A stretch of 64,000 bases of DNA, from NCBI GenBank assembly GCA_941918925.1, contig OW799237.1, positions 75,899,126-75,963,125 of the forward strand, read 5' to 3'. Below, piece by piece: positions 32,953 to 44,129 of this stretch (positions are counted from its first letter, which is position 1; each line of letters begins with the position of its first letter). Both the position numbers and the translations under genes were made by a program. The notes beneath the pieces are model-generated. The model was given only the letters and a program-made list of their open reading frames with translations, searched no databases and was not told the DNA's origin. The DNA comes from Phyto melanocephala. Taxonomy: Eukaryota > Arthropoda > Insecta > Diptera > Rhinophoridae.

Positions 32953-33860
32953 GCTCTAAACACATAGACGCCAGCAGACTTCACAACTTCACGGCTTCAA
33001 ATGCTGCCAACTTCAAATGCTGCTCTGAAGTCAGCTTCATAATTATTTTGAAGACAGCAACAACATAATAATCAGCTGATGTGTATTTTAGCAATACAAA
33101 TTTCAGGGATGCCTCATATATATTTTAAAATGAATAAAATTAAAGTTATTGATAAAAAAAGTTTATAAACGAAAAACTATAAAAACACATAAATTTATTT
33201 CTTTGTTGTATTTTTGTAATGTTCTTTCATGTTTAATATTAAAAATAAGTTTTTGTTCTTATTTTTCCAATTTAATATATATAATGGCAACACTATATTG
33301 GTTTATTGCTGCCCGTCAAAATAGAAAATAGCCTAAGTTGGCAGCAGCAGCAAATGCTGTTGTGCAGTCGTGCTACTGTGCTGCCGTCAAAATAATCGTT
33401 TTCATTTAAACACATGGGGCCAATTCAAAGTGGTTGCATATCAGTCGTATTTGTACTATTTCATATTATTTTATGCATGCTTAAAATTTTTGTTAGTAAT
33501 TTCCATACAAAAAAATAATATGACTTTACACATTTGTTTTCTATGTATAAGAAATTGTTTATGTTATACTTTTAACCATACTGTCTCTCTGAGAGAATTT
33601 CTTCGCTTCTCACCTCTCAGAGAGAATATTTTCTATTTTCTTCTTTCCTGTATACATACAATTTTTAACAGCGTCATCTCTTTGTCTTCTTTCTTGTATT
33701 AAATACATAATTTGTTAACAAAAGGTGTTCAAAGTCACTAGTGATATTAATATGAATTATATGACATAGTACAATATGAGAGTCTACTTTGAATTGGCCC
33801 ATTGATTTTATTTTTGACATATTGCTGCTTGCTGTCCGCTGTCGTCTATGTGTTTAGAGC
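32953..33860. repeat. Inverted-repeat element (GCTCTAAACACATAGACG) hosting a MITE
   Basis: GCTCTAAACACATAGACG at 32953 is matched by its exact complement ending at 33860. The arms are followed inward by CAGCAG-type sequence on both sides. The interior is a ~520-bp unit rich in TGCTG/CAGC phrases. It is split by the 384-bp MITE at 33417-33800. No coding sequence is present. Confidence 0.65.
33417..33800. repeat. 384-bp MITE with GGGCCAATTCAAAG arms (copy 1)
   Basis: It begins GGGCCAATTCAAAGTGG and ends ACTTTGAATTGGCCC. It is nearly identical to 40472-40855, including the internal CTCTGAGAGAATTTCTTCG, CTCTCAGAGAGAATATTTTC inverted phrase. A reading frame inside it (33370-33702) arises from the repeat and is not a gene. 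Confidence 0.85.
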
Positions 33861-34147
33861 ATTAAACTTTAAATTTTTTTTCTTTAAAAAATGGTGAATA
33901 TTTGCACAATGGGAAATACTTAAACATATTCAAATTAAATATTAATTACGAAAAAATAAGCCTATTCATGGCCGCATGCAAAAGTTTTATATCACACAAA
34001 CTTTAATCCCTGTATTCATAAAAAATGTTAAAAAGTTTGTACAACAAAAATTCAAATATTTAATTTTTTTTTAAAAGCTTTTGTATTAAAAATAAATTAT
34101 TTTAATTATGGGCATAAGCGTTAACAATTTTTTTCTTTGTATATATA

Positions 34148-34748
34148 GGGTGGTTAAATTTTATGGGCCGATGTTGACTTTGAATAAAACACAAATTATT
34201 TAGGAAATTATTATCATTTCTTTTTATTATGATAATATTGGTGCGGTTCAATTATGTGTGAAACAAAATATCGGCAAAAAGGCCGCCGCGACTTTTGCGG
34301 CACACCGCCATCCGATGTTCCATATTTTCAATGACAATGTTGATGTTCAATTGTTGGGCACGATGATGAGTCGAGATTGACTGCTCTTTTGTCACACTAT
34401 CGCGAAAAACAGCAATGTTTTCCGTTCAACGAACTTAGAAGGCATTCACAGATGTTCATACAGATTTGTTTTGCTGAATTTTAAATATTTTTCACATTTC
34501 TCCCGATTGTGGACGAATTTGAACGATTGTTGACCAAAAGAATCACGAAGTGCATGATATGCATTTTGATTTGAACGCCCATTTTCGTAATAAGCCTGAA
34601 AACCTTTAACGCGTTGCTCGATTGTGTATATTTCCATGAGTCAAACTGAGTCAGTCTAAAATTGAGAAATGTCAAATGAATTGCAGAAAAAGAACTGATG
34701 TTTAGGTGTGATTCACATTCAACATCGGCCCTTAAAATTAAACCACCC
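34148..34748 (-). mobile_element. mariner with catalytic core deleted
   Basis: Inverted ends GGGTGGTTAAATTTTATGG (34148) and CCTTAAAATTAAACCACCC (34748) share GGGCCGATGTTGA inside. On the - strand the ATG at 34637 encodes an N-terminal helix-turn-helix region (YTIEQRVKGFQAYYENG). After frame breaks, the C-terminus ENMEHRMAVCRKSRGG...DILFHT lies near 34340-34250. The region with all three catalytic residues has been removed. Total length is about 600 bp. Confidence 0.82.
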
Positions 34749-34897
34749 TTAAAAAAGAGGCAATGTCCATTTTATTTAATTAAGCAAAAACATCTGCGAA
34801 TGCAAACGAGTGTTGTATCATATAATTCAGTACAGAGCTTTCGGAGCTTTTAGGTTACTAAAAAGTAATAAATTTAAATTTCATATCTAATAAAGCT

Positions 34898-35226
34898 GTA
34901 CAACATGTAGAGCATGCGAGAAAGAGGATGAGACTTTGGTACACTACCTCTGTCATTGTCCTGCGTTTGGGCATATTAGAGGCGAGAATTTTACAGTGGC
35001 TACTATGCCGAACTTGGAATACCTGGGGAACTCGAACTGGAGATCCATAAGGAATTACATTGAGGGGACTGGGTTCTTGGACTAGTCCGTTATTTATGGG
35101 CAATTATGTTTATGGCTTTTGTTTGGGAATTCCGCTTTCCACATGCAGCGCACAACATGCCAACTGGGCATAAGTGTATACCTGTCATGGGTTTGGGCTT
35201 TTATTGCCCCTCCTTTTCAACCTAAC
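34898..35226 (+). mobile_element. 5'-truncated non-LTR retrotransposon with 11-bp TSD
   Basis: CTAATAAAGCT flanks both sides (34887-34897 and 35227-35237). The insert begins within the last part of ORF2: CRACEKEDETLVHYLCHCPA, a Cys/His knuckle typical of the C-terminus of several arthropod non-LTR clades, ending at the stop 35083-35085. A 3' UTR follows with GCGCACAACATGCCAACTGG and the tail CAACCTAACCTAACCT. A 5' truncation, a target duplication and a repeated tail are the marks of target-primed reverse transcription. Confidence 0.85.
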
Positions 35227-35237
35227 CTAACCTAATA

Positions 35238-35400
35238 AAGCTAGCAAAGTTGAGGGGGTAAATTCATTTTGTCACTCCGTTTGTAGCAAAACGAAATATT
35301 TATTTTTGATTCCATAAAGTATATGTTTTCTGAGTTCTGCATTCATGTCCGTCTGTCCGTCATTTGAAAGCTATGTAGAGCACAAATAGAAAAAGCTAGG
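35238..35400 (+). repeat. DINE-1-like fragment
   Basis: TTTTGTCACTCCGTTTGTAG, GATTCCATAAAGTATATGTT and a GTCY tract (35347-35360) mark a partial copy into which the preceding non-LTR element inserted. Confidence 0.6.
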
Positions 35401-36249
35401 GGAATGTAATTTTGCCAGAATATTTCCTATGAATCAGTCTAAATCTGTCTATTATGAAGAGAATTTTGCACTAGTTCAATGTGAATAACATTTGGCATGA
35501 CTTCTAATTCATAAGTGCAAAAGAAGGCATGAAGAATGATTTCTCCAACTACAAAATAGTTGGCCTTTATTGATGTTCTTCAAAATACATGCAAATGCAT
35601 GCAAAAAATCTTAAATAATACATGCAAACAGACATTAACTCATGAAACTTCATCATGGGTTGAACTCATGTATTCACTATTTCTTTTGGATGTCTTTTTT
35701 TGCTGGGCTTTTAATGCAACAGTAGGTCATAAAAATTGTCTTTCTAACATCGAATTAAAATGCAGTTACGTCTGAGCGTAATGACGTAGAATAATAAACT
35801 TTCACAGATATATTTCTTGAATAAAAAAACACTTGTTTACCTAAAAATTTTTTAAATCCGTACATTAGTTATACATCAAAATGTACGAAAAATTTACACC
35901 GCCAGTGTCTTTATATAAGTTTATCTAAAACATCGTAAAACCAAATTAAGTACACGATTCTTAAATATAGCAAATATAGGCTTTTGGTTAATATTATTGT
36001 TGGAACGGAAAATGAAGGTGACACGCCCACTTATCACACAACGACTTTTTGTAAATTCTTTTCCAATGGATAAAGCTTTTTGTAATAGTAGGGGACCTTA
36101 AATTGCAATACCTGAGCTAAATTTATTAGCAGATATTACCTTTACATGACTACTTTAACGCCCACTTCTCAAATTCTGTGGGAAAAAGAAGTGATAAGTA
36201 TCATTCCTGTTGTAGAAATGCGTTAGGTTTTACTTTGAAATTAAATATA
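35401..36249. other. Non-coding DNA, nothing recognised
   Basis: A 71-residue frame at 35560-35775 shows no known motif. Phrases such as ACACGCCCACTTATC and AACGCCCACTTCTC (36009, 36158) recall degraded Helitron tandem units but no ends are visible. Confidence 0.4.
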
Positions 36250-36640
36250 GGAAAAACAAGTAAGAGCGCTATATTCGGCCGTGCCGAATCTTATATACCC
36301 TTCACAACGTGTAGTCATGCAATAACAGTAGTTTGTATCACCATTCATCTCATATGAAATACGTACATACATATAAAAAATATACATATATAAAAAACAT
36401 CCCATTGTAAAATTATAAATTTACGTATGTATGTTAAAAAAAAAAATAAAAAAAAAAAATTTAAAAAAAAATTTAAAAAAAAAAAATTAAAAAAAAAAAT
36501 TAAAAAAAAAAATTTAAAAAAAAATAATTAAAATATATATAATTAATGTAAAACAAAAAAAAATTAAAAAAAAATTAAAAAAAAAAAATTAAAAAAAAAA
36601 TAATAAAAATATAAATAATATATTAAATAAAAAATAAAAA
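36250..36640 (-). repeat. DINE-1-like 3'-end unit (first of a tandem pair)
   Basis: It starts ACAAGTAAGAGCGCTATATT with the ATTCGGCCGTGCCGAAT stem and CACAACGTGTAGTCATGCAA. It then becomes a ~220-bp A-rich tract and is followed directly by a second identical start at 36641. Confidence 0.8.
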
Positions 36641-37490
36641 AAAACAAGTAAGAGCGCTATATTCGGCCGTGCCGAATCTTATATACCCTTCACAACGTGT
36701 AGTCATGCAATAACAGTGGTTTGTGTCACAATTCATCCCATATGAAATACGTACATACATATATAAAAACGTCCCATTGTAAAATTATAAATTCACGCAT
36801 GTATGTTAAAAAAACAAAAAAAAAAAAAATTTAAAAAAAAAAAATTTTAAAAAAAGTTTAAAAAAAAAATTTAAAAAAAAAAATAATTATTATGTATATA
36901 ATATATATAAAACAAAAAAAAAATAAAAAAAAATTTAAAAAAAAAAAATTTTAAAAAAAATAATAATAAAAATATAAATAATATATTAAATAAAAAATAA
37001 AAAAAAAATAAAAAAAAAAATTAAAAAAAAAAATTAAAAAAAAATTTAAAAAAAAATTTTTTTGGCTCAGTTGGGATTCGATGCCACGTTTGCTCTAACC
37101 AGTATACACGTTTGTATGTATGTATGTTGTTGTTGTAATGCTGTTTTTGTGAAAAAAAAATCGAGGTGGTCGTGGCTTTTTGCTCATATCTCAGTTGTTT
37201 ATGTACCGATGTTTCTGATTTTCAATAGCGATCTACTCCCGAATATTTCTGATATTTTAATACCTTACCCGGGTCCAACCTATGTCGGGGGGCTTCAAAA
37301 AGTTGATTTCAACATACACACGGACAGACGGTCAGACGGACAGACGGACAGACTGACAGGGCTTAATCGACTTCCCTATTCATAAGCTTTCAGAAAATAT
37401 ATACTTTATGGGGTCGGAAATGAAAATTGTAGAAATTTCACACGGAATGACAAACCTATATATACCCTTTTTCACTGTGTGAAGGGTATA
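36641..37490 (-). repeat. DINE-1-like repeat, full length, with A-rich expansion
   Basis: The left end ACAAGTAAGAGCGC and the right end GTGTGAAGGGTATAA are both present. It includes about 250 bp of A-rich low-complexity DNA, GGCTCAGTTGGGATTCGATG, a TATG microsatellite, and an inverted GTCY tract (37320-37355) of CAGACGGA units. A 107-residue reading frame over the right half is repeat-derived. Confidence 0.82.
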
Positions 37491-38172
37491 ATAAATTATT
37501 AGCAATTTCGGCTTAAACAACGAAACTAATAAATATTTTGGTATAAAGAAACAATTATACAGTGATTAGATTTGCAACAAAAAAAAAATTTTTTTTTTGA
37601 TAGAAAAGTGATACACAAAATTAGTGGTGGGTTAAAAAAATTTGACTCAGCCGAATATAGTTTTTTTTTTTTAAATCCCAAAAAATTTTTTTTCTAACCG
37701 TTTGTAAATTTAAAAATTTTAAATGAAAATAGGGATCTATTTTCTATTTTTATTATTAACATTCAAAATCTATTAAATTATTAAACTCTCTACCTAAAGT
37801 TAGTTTAGTTTCAGTACAAAATTGTGTCGATTGTTGCCTGTTTGTTGTTGTTGTGTTTGATTATTAAATACAAAAAAAAAATAAATAAATTTATGTAAAA
37901 TTATACCACCGAAACTCTAGAATTACTTACAGTTTCCAAACAGTTGAACAAATAAACACAACAACCAATTGTTGCTGCAATATAATATACAGACAGACAT
38001 TGCAAACTGATCTAATATGCAAATATGTATTAACAGAAAACCTTAACCTGCAGTTCTGACAATCAAACTGACAAACATTATTATTTTTTCAAAAATATAG
38101 TAGTTTGCAACCCTAAAAGACGACAAAGTGTCACAATGCCATCTTGATCAAGCCCTCTCATTTTATACAAAA
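37491..38172. other. AT-rich non-coding DNA
   Basis: No feature was recognised apart from short T and A runs. Confidence 0.4.
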
Positions 38173-38650
38173 CTAGCTGACCCGGTCCGCGTTGCTGGCC
38201 CTAAGCAAACATTACGATTTAAATTGAGGTTTTAACGAAATTTACGTGCTTTAAATAAAAATCCATGGAATACCTATCATAAAGTTTTTTTACAGAATAA
38301 CTTACATATGGTGTAGGTATGGGCTCAATCAAAAAAGAAACTCATGTATTTAAGGCAAATTGGATATTATATTTATTTATTACTTCATCTTAAGGCCAGC
38401 GGATAGACAATGTTTAAAATAAAAATAAAAAAAAAACAAACAAAATAAATATTTGTATGTATATGTCATTGGTGGTGCAATATGAAAATTGGATTTTGCC
38501 ACGCCCCTGCGCCCGCTGACCGAAAATCAAAAATCATACTTCACAGTGTCACCCGCCTAAATATTCTGTAGATTCCCTGAAAATCAAAATCAGCCCAGCC
38601 GTTTTGGAGTCCATACGTTACATACATACACATACATACACACATCATGC
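38173..38650 (-). mobile_element. Helitron of a second family, 3' end intact
   Basis: Reading the - strand, the end is CAGCAACGCGGACCGGGTC followed by AGCTAG and T. The body contains GGGGCGTGGC, the AAAACGGCTGGGCTGATTTT block and a (TATG)n tract near 38620-38640 in place of the (TG)n of the other family. The 5' limit is uncertain. Confidence 0.65.
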
Positions 38651-38849
38651 CTGCGAGTTGTCGTAAAGCTGTAAACATTGAAAATAACTCAATCAGTTTT
38701 AAACCAATTTTGCTGTTTTTTTTTCCAAAGTTATTTAGTGCCACTACAATATTAATTTATAAATATATTGTAAAAAAAATGTTTGTAAATCAATTCTTAA
38801 AATAAACTTTTTAATACATCAACAGTATGACGTTACTGTTAATAAGTAA

Positions 38850-39130
38850 GAATGTTATATTCGTCAGTGCCGGAACTAATAATACCCTTCACTATCATGT
38901 ACACCATTTTGTATTAGTAACCATCATGGATTTTACACTTTTTATTAGTGTACGAATTCAAGCCCTTGCATTTGATACTTATATCGACACTCTCGGTTGT
39001 CTAAAAGCTGAAAAAATCGATTTTTGTTTGTATATTCAAGTAAAAACTACGAAGTGACAATATTTTTTTTGTTTATATCTCAGTTGGTTTCAGATCGATT
39101 TTCAGGAACTATATCCGAGGTATGGATTGC
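38850..39130 (-). repeat. DINE-1-like fragment
   Basis: AATAAGTAAGAATGTTATAT, GTCAGTGCCGGAACTAAT (a mutated stem), ATACCCTTCACTATCATG and CCCTTGCATTTGATACTTAT follow the usual order. The copy breaks off before the (GTCY)n tract. Confidence 0.6.
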
Positions 39131-39190
39131 AATTTGATGTAACTAGGTGTCCAAAAAAAAAAAACTATTTATTATATTAAAAAGTTCAAT

Positions 39191-39318
39191 CGCCTCTGTT
39201 CTGCATATCGAGTGAAATTAAATCAATCGGAATTGCCATGAAGTTGTTGTTATAAACAATGACACTACAATGGCGATTCCAAGTGATTTAATTTCACTCG
39301 GAATACAGAACACAGGCG
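39191..39318. repeat. 128-bp foldback MITE
   Basis: CGCCTCTGTTCTGCATATCG, AGTGAAATTAAATCA on the left is complementary to TGATTTAATTTCACTCGG, AATACAGAACACAGGCG on the right. Nearly the whole unit is an inverted repeat around GTTGTTATAAACAATGAC. A partial copy lies at 9889. Confidence 0.8.
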
Positions 39319-39409
39319 AATATATATTTCTTACGAAAGTAATTTCAAAAGAAAGTTTGAAACATTGTAATACAAGGGCTGTTAAAATGTATAATGGACA
39401 TACATATGT

Positions 39410-40235
39410 ATTTAATCGAACCAAACTATTCGATATTGTCGAATAAATCGAGACATAATAAATCAAAACACTATATTCGAATTTTGTATACCCTTTACAC
39501 AGTTTCTACCATGAAGTATATATATTAGTATGTGTTAGCGATCGCTAGTTTTTATTTTATTGTTTTATCTAAACAATAACCTGAACTTGTAATTAAAATT
39601 TTTCCAAAATTTTTTTCGCCTATATCTTTGTCGGTAATTGACTCATGAGCCAAAATTTTCTGTAAAAGTTGCCAAAGGTACATATTTTATATATACGTAA
39701 TAAACGTTTCAAGAAGTTCCATAGAAGCTTCAAAATCTGACTTTGTTTAGGTAAAAAACAGAGGCAATCGTGACCAAATTTTTTTTCTGGGGGTGGCAAA
39801 AGTTTTAGACTTTTTTTAGGAGGTGGTTAATTTCATTTATATATTTAATGTGATTAGAAATTATTTAAAATCAAGAGGGGGGTGTCAAAAACAGTTCTTG
39901 GGGGTCATTGCACCACCAGAATGTTCTAGTTACGCCGATGCTCATATTTCAGCTCGTAATGTACCGACATAACTGATTTTTAATAGCAAAATTCTTGAAA
40001 GCTTAGCTGATAATATGATACTATATAAGAGTCTAAAGTTTACGTGGGGCCTTCAAAAAGTTGATTTCAACATACACTAGGATAGACAGAATTAGTTAAA
40101 TCAATTCCTCTATCTGTAAGAACTCGGAAAATATATATAGTATACATATATAGTCTCCAAAGAATATTGTAGAAATTACAAACGGAAAGACTAACTTATA
40201 TATACACTTTTACATTCTTGTGTTAAAGGCATAAA
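39410..40235 (-). repeat. DINE-1-like repeat
   Basis: TATATTCGAATTTTGTATAC, TTTACACAG at the left and ATATATACACTTTTACATTC near the right end match the family. GGTGGC-rich text at 39785-39935 (GGGGGTGGCAAAAG, GGGGGGTGTC) is foreign to other copies. A GTCY tract is barely recognisable. Confidence 0.5.
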
Positions 40236-40471
40236 AACCGGTTTCTCTAAAAATTAAAACACCGACAAATTTGAAAAATCATTTTTAAAAAAACATAAAA
40301 ATCGAACGAATTTTATTATTCTGAAAGACTCAATCTGATTTCTTTGCAACTTGATGAATTATTTTATTTCGCTTTTAAAATTTCAACGTAAATCTTTATC
40401 AAAAGGGCTTAAATAATACGTTTAAAACTTCAGGGAAACAGAGCAAACAAAATACAATTTAAATACACAGT

Positions 40472-40855
40472 GGGCCAATTCAAAGTGGTTGCATATCAGT
40501 CATATTTGTACTATTTCATATTATTTTATGCATGCATAAAATTTTTGTTAGTAATTTCCATACAAAAAAAATAATATGACTTTACACATTTGTTTCCTAT
40601 GTATAAAAAATTGTTTATGTTATACTTTTAACCATACTGTCTCTCAGAGAGAATTTCTTCGCTTCTCAACTCTCAGAGAGAATATTTTCTATTTTCTTCT
40701 TTCCTGTATACATACAATTTTAACAGCGTCATCTCTTTGTCTTCTTTCTTGTATTAAATACATAATTTGTTAACAAAAGGTGTTCAAAGTCACTAGTCAT
40801 ATTAATATGAATTATATGACATAGTACAATATGAGAGTCTACTTTGAATTGGCCC
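40472..40855. repeat. 384-bp MITE with GGGCCAATTCAAAG arms (copy 2)
   Basis: This copy has the same length and almost the same sequence as 33417-33800. Its two AGAGAGAAT phrases and the AACAGCGTCATCTC block are conserved. A clear target duplication was not found in either copy. Confidence 0.85.
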
Positions 40856-41562
40856 AGTGTGACTAGATTTACGTCTTTTGTATAAATATCTGTTATAGTA
40901 TCTGTGCTGTTATATACATATTGAATTGCATGATTTATGAAAATTTCTTAATATTTCGTTGACTTGAAAATGACAATACCAACCATAGCATTAATCTGAA
41001 GGATAGGAAAAAATAAAAATAAATTAAAAAAAAAGAAACATAAACCACAACAATTGCCACCGTTACGATTATCTAGGTGAGAACGAGCAACAATAAGTTT
41101 TAAACAGAGATTGCAAAAAAAAAAAAAAGAAAACATGCAGACGCGAAAAACATTTAAATCTTTTAGTTAAAGCATCTAAAAGACATTTTCAATAAGCACA
41201 AAGATAACAAAGACACAACAAATAAAACTTATTTTTTCAACGAATACATTCTCTACGAAGTGTGCTCTGTGTGTAACTGACTAACAAATGTCGAGACTTG
41301 AGTTGTTTTTTTTGTTCATTCTGTTTGACATTTTGTTAGTGCTTTTGTTGACTTTCATGTTATTGGCTGCAACTGGTGCTGTAAAATGTTAAAACGCGAA
41401 GAGATTAGTTTAAATGACATATTGATGAATAGCAACAGCAACAACAACAGTAACAAGCATAAAGAAGTGAGAAATAAAGTAACCACAGCAGCAGTAACTG
41501 GTGATCAATTTACCATTTTTTTTTTTCAATTTAAAATAAAACACTTATCCCCATATTCATAA
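40856..41562. other. Non-coding DNA, nothing recognised
   Basis: It contains CAACAGCAACAACAACAG-type triplet runs (41431-41452) but no long frame. Confidence 0.4.
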
Positions 41563-41834
41563 AAAAACAAGTAAGAGTTTTATATTTGGCCGTGCCAAAT
41601 CTTATATACCTGCTCCCGAAAATTTCTGATATTTTGGTACCTTACACGGGTCTTGAAAATGTCTGGGAGCTTCAAAAAGTTGATTTCAACATAAACACGG
41701 ACAGACGGACAATACTTAATTGACTCCCCCAATTCATAAATGTCGGAAATGAATATTGTAGAAATATCACACAAAATGACAAACCTACATACATATATAC
41801 ATATACCACTACACTCACTGTGAAGGGTATAATT
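41563..41834 (-). repeat. DINE-1-like repeat, short internally deleted form
   Basis: Both termini are present (ACAAGTAAGAGTTTTATATT and CACTGTGAAGGGTATAA) but only about 270 bp separate them. The deletion joins the stem TTGGCCGTGCCAAATC directly to GCTCCCGAAAATTTCTGATA. Confidence 0.75.
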
Positions 41835-42374
41835 AAGGTATGAACCAAAGTTCATACAACAAAATTAAATTTTTCCGTGTTTTAATAAGAAGTAAGATCG
41901 AAGAACCTTAACACACGTTTTTCCTTAAAACTTTTTAGCCAAGTATTATTTATATTTCACAAAAATGTGCATCGTAGTATTTGACATAAATCTAATGGAC
42001 ACATCTTATACCTGAAATGTAAGAAAAGCCACATGGTTTCCTATGCCAATAGACGATAAAAATTTTAAAAAAGAAGGGCATCTTTAACCATCCCTAAAAT
42101 GGGAGTCTGACGTAAAGATTTTTGTTTCCAGTTTTAGTTTGTTGTCAGAATTCTTAACCATAAGTTTAAACAAAAAATCAGAATTTTTAAAAATTATTTC
42201 CTTAGATTATCTTAAAATTAAATTTAAATTTTTAAATTTAAACCTAAACCTCACAGAAACAAGGAACATACGAATATGTTTTTTTACTTAGTCAGTTGAC
42301 TTAAAGTTTATCCATAACAAATTTGTTTAAAAATATTATAAATAAAAGGGTTTTATTTGATAAATATAAAAATA
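41835..42374. other. Non-coding DNA, nothing recognised
   Basis: AT-rich. A run of nested AAATTTAAA phrases lies at 42215-42240. Confidence 0.4.
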
Positions 42375-43211
42375 CTAGCCAAGACCGGCGCGTGTTGCTA
42401 CGCCCCTTAATGAATAAAAGTGCATTCTGAATTTTAATTGAATATTAAGTGCAAAAAGCTTAAAATTATAACCTTTTTTTATGGGCGTGGCACTGCCCAC
42501 TTTTATAATCACGAAATTATGTATTCTTGATATCTCAATATGTGTGCAAAGTTTCAGAAAAATCGGTGAAGTTCAAGTAGCTTTTATGGGCGTGACACTG
42601 CCCACTTTTCTAATCACAAAATTGTATAGTCATGACAGCTCAATATGTGTTCAAGGTTTTAGAAAAATCGATTTAGTGCAGGTAGCTAAAAATGATAAAA
42701 AATTTGTTATGGGCGTGGCACTGCCCTTTTTTCTAATCACGAAATTGTATAATCATGAGTGTTCAATATGTGTGCAAACTTTCAGAAAAATCGGTCAAGT
42801 GCAAGAAGCTAAAATTTATAATTTTTTTTATGGGCGTGGCACTGCCCACTATTCTAATCACGAAATTATATAGTCTTGATAGCTCAATATGTGTGCAAAG
42901 TTTCAGATAAATCGATCTGCTGCAAGTAGCTAAAACTGATAACTTATTTTTTATGGGTGTGGCACTGCCCACCTTTCTTATTACGAAATTGTATAATAAT
43001 GAGAGTTCAATATGAGTGCAAAGTTTCAGAAAAATCGGCCAAGTGCAAGTATGATAAACTTATTTTTTATGGGCATAACCCCGCCCACTTTTTACCACCC
43101 ATAGACACTCCCTGGAATGTGTACAACAACTTCCCAATGTTTGAGTCCGATCGACTTTACGGTCTATTGCTAACACATACAGACAGACAGAGTTTCACTT
43201 TTATATATAGA
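42375..43211 (-). mobile_element. Helitron with five ~120-bp tandem units
   Basis: On the - strand it begins TCTATATATAAAAGTG near 43211 and ends ...GCAACACGCGCCGGTC, TTGGCTAG, T. Internal units centred on TGTGCAAAGTTTCAGAAAAA recur at about 42542, 42650, 42770, 42892 and 43015, each followed by GGGCGTGGCACTGCCC. Reading frames across it (for example 42481-42873) encode an apparent repeat protein only because the unit length is close to a multiple of three. Confidence 0.85.
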
Positions 43212-44129
43212 TATAGATTTAACAGTTTGTTATTGAATTGTTCATTTTATACGATTCCACTGTATGCCACCAAAATATACGCACACCCAATCTATCTATC
43301 GTTTATTTTATGTTGTTGACATTTCATGCCTTTTACAGGTAATAAGTTTATCAGCGCGCTGATGTTGTTGGTTTGTCTGCCATTATAGACTATCGGAATA
43401 TTGGCCACATCACCTTTACTGCCACAGTGAATATAAAAAACAATAATGCCAACATTTATTTACCGCCACCATTGATTTCGTCGTAGTCGCCGTAAGATGT
43501 TGGTGGTATTTTAGACAAATTATTGTTGTTGTATCATTTTTTTTATCTAAAATAAATTGTATTTTTAAGCTTTTAAAGTGGGGAAATATGCGAGTGTTAG
43601 TGTGTATTTGCGAGTGAGTAAATTTTCTATAATTTATGTAATTTGAAAAAAGTACGCTATAAATGTCAAAGTATATTCAATTAACAAGATATTACTTGGA
43701 AAATTATTTCCTGCTTGACTTTTGTTAAATACTCAAAAGTTTGACAGTGACATTTAAACGATAATTATCATACATTAAGTTTGACAGCATCATTATACAC
43801 AAAGATATAATGAGATGAATTAGCGACACTACTGTGTACAGTAATAACTTCTTATGAACATCGTTTTTCTAAAAACGAAGTTTTCTTTTTAAATTTTAAT
43901 TCACGAGGGGGCAGGACTGATAATTTTGCTGTTGCCACTAGGAAAAGTGAGAATGACACAGTAAACCAATATAATTATTGTCGATGTGATAGTGTAGCGG
44001 TTTATACTATTTAACGGTGGTGACAAGTAAAAAGGCCCGCACTGGTATTTTTAAACGAAATTGAGTTTTTAAATGATTCCAATACATTTCACACAAATAC
44101 ACCTCGTTACAAAAATTTTAAGCAACAGT
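43212..44129. other. Non-repetitive non-coding sequence
   Basis: 43335-43520 has nearly balanced base composition, TCAGCGCGCTGA (a 12-bp palindrome, 43351-43362) and CGTCGTAGTCGCCGTAAGATG. No frame or splice pattern convinced me. It may be a regulatory or alternative 5' exon sequence of the surrounding gene, but this is a guess. Confidence 0.3.

Noticed and set aside
33370..33702. 110-residue frame and its relative at 40576-40773
   Set aside because: Both lie within the 384-bp MITE and are explained by it.
36430..37060. A-rich blocks as a centromeric or other satellite
   Set aside because: They have no fixed period and lie inside DINE copies. The same expansion occurs at 8160-8640, so they are low-complexity growth within the repeat.
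42481..42873. 130-residue + strand frame with four internal repeats (MGVALPTF...ICVQSFRKIG)
   Set aside because: It is a translation of the Helitron tandem unit. Similar frames at 50269-51060 and 58079-58276 arise in the same way in other copies.
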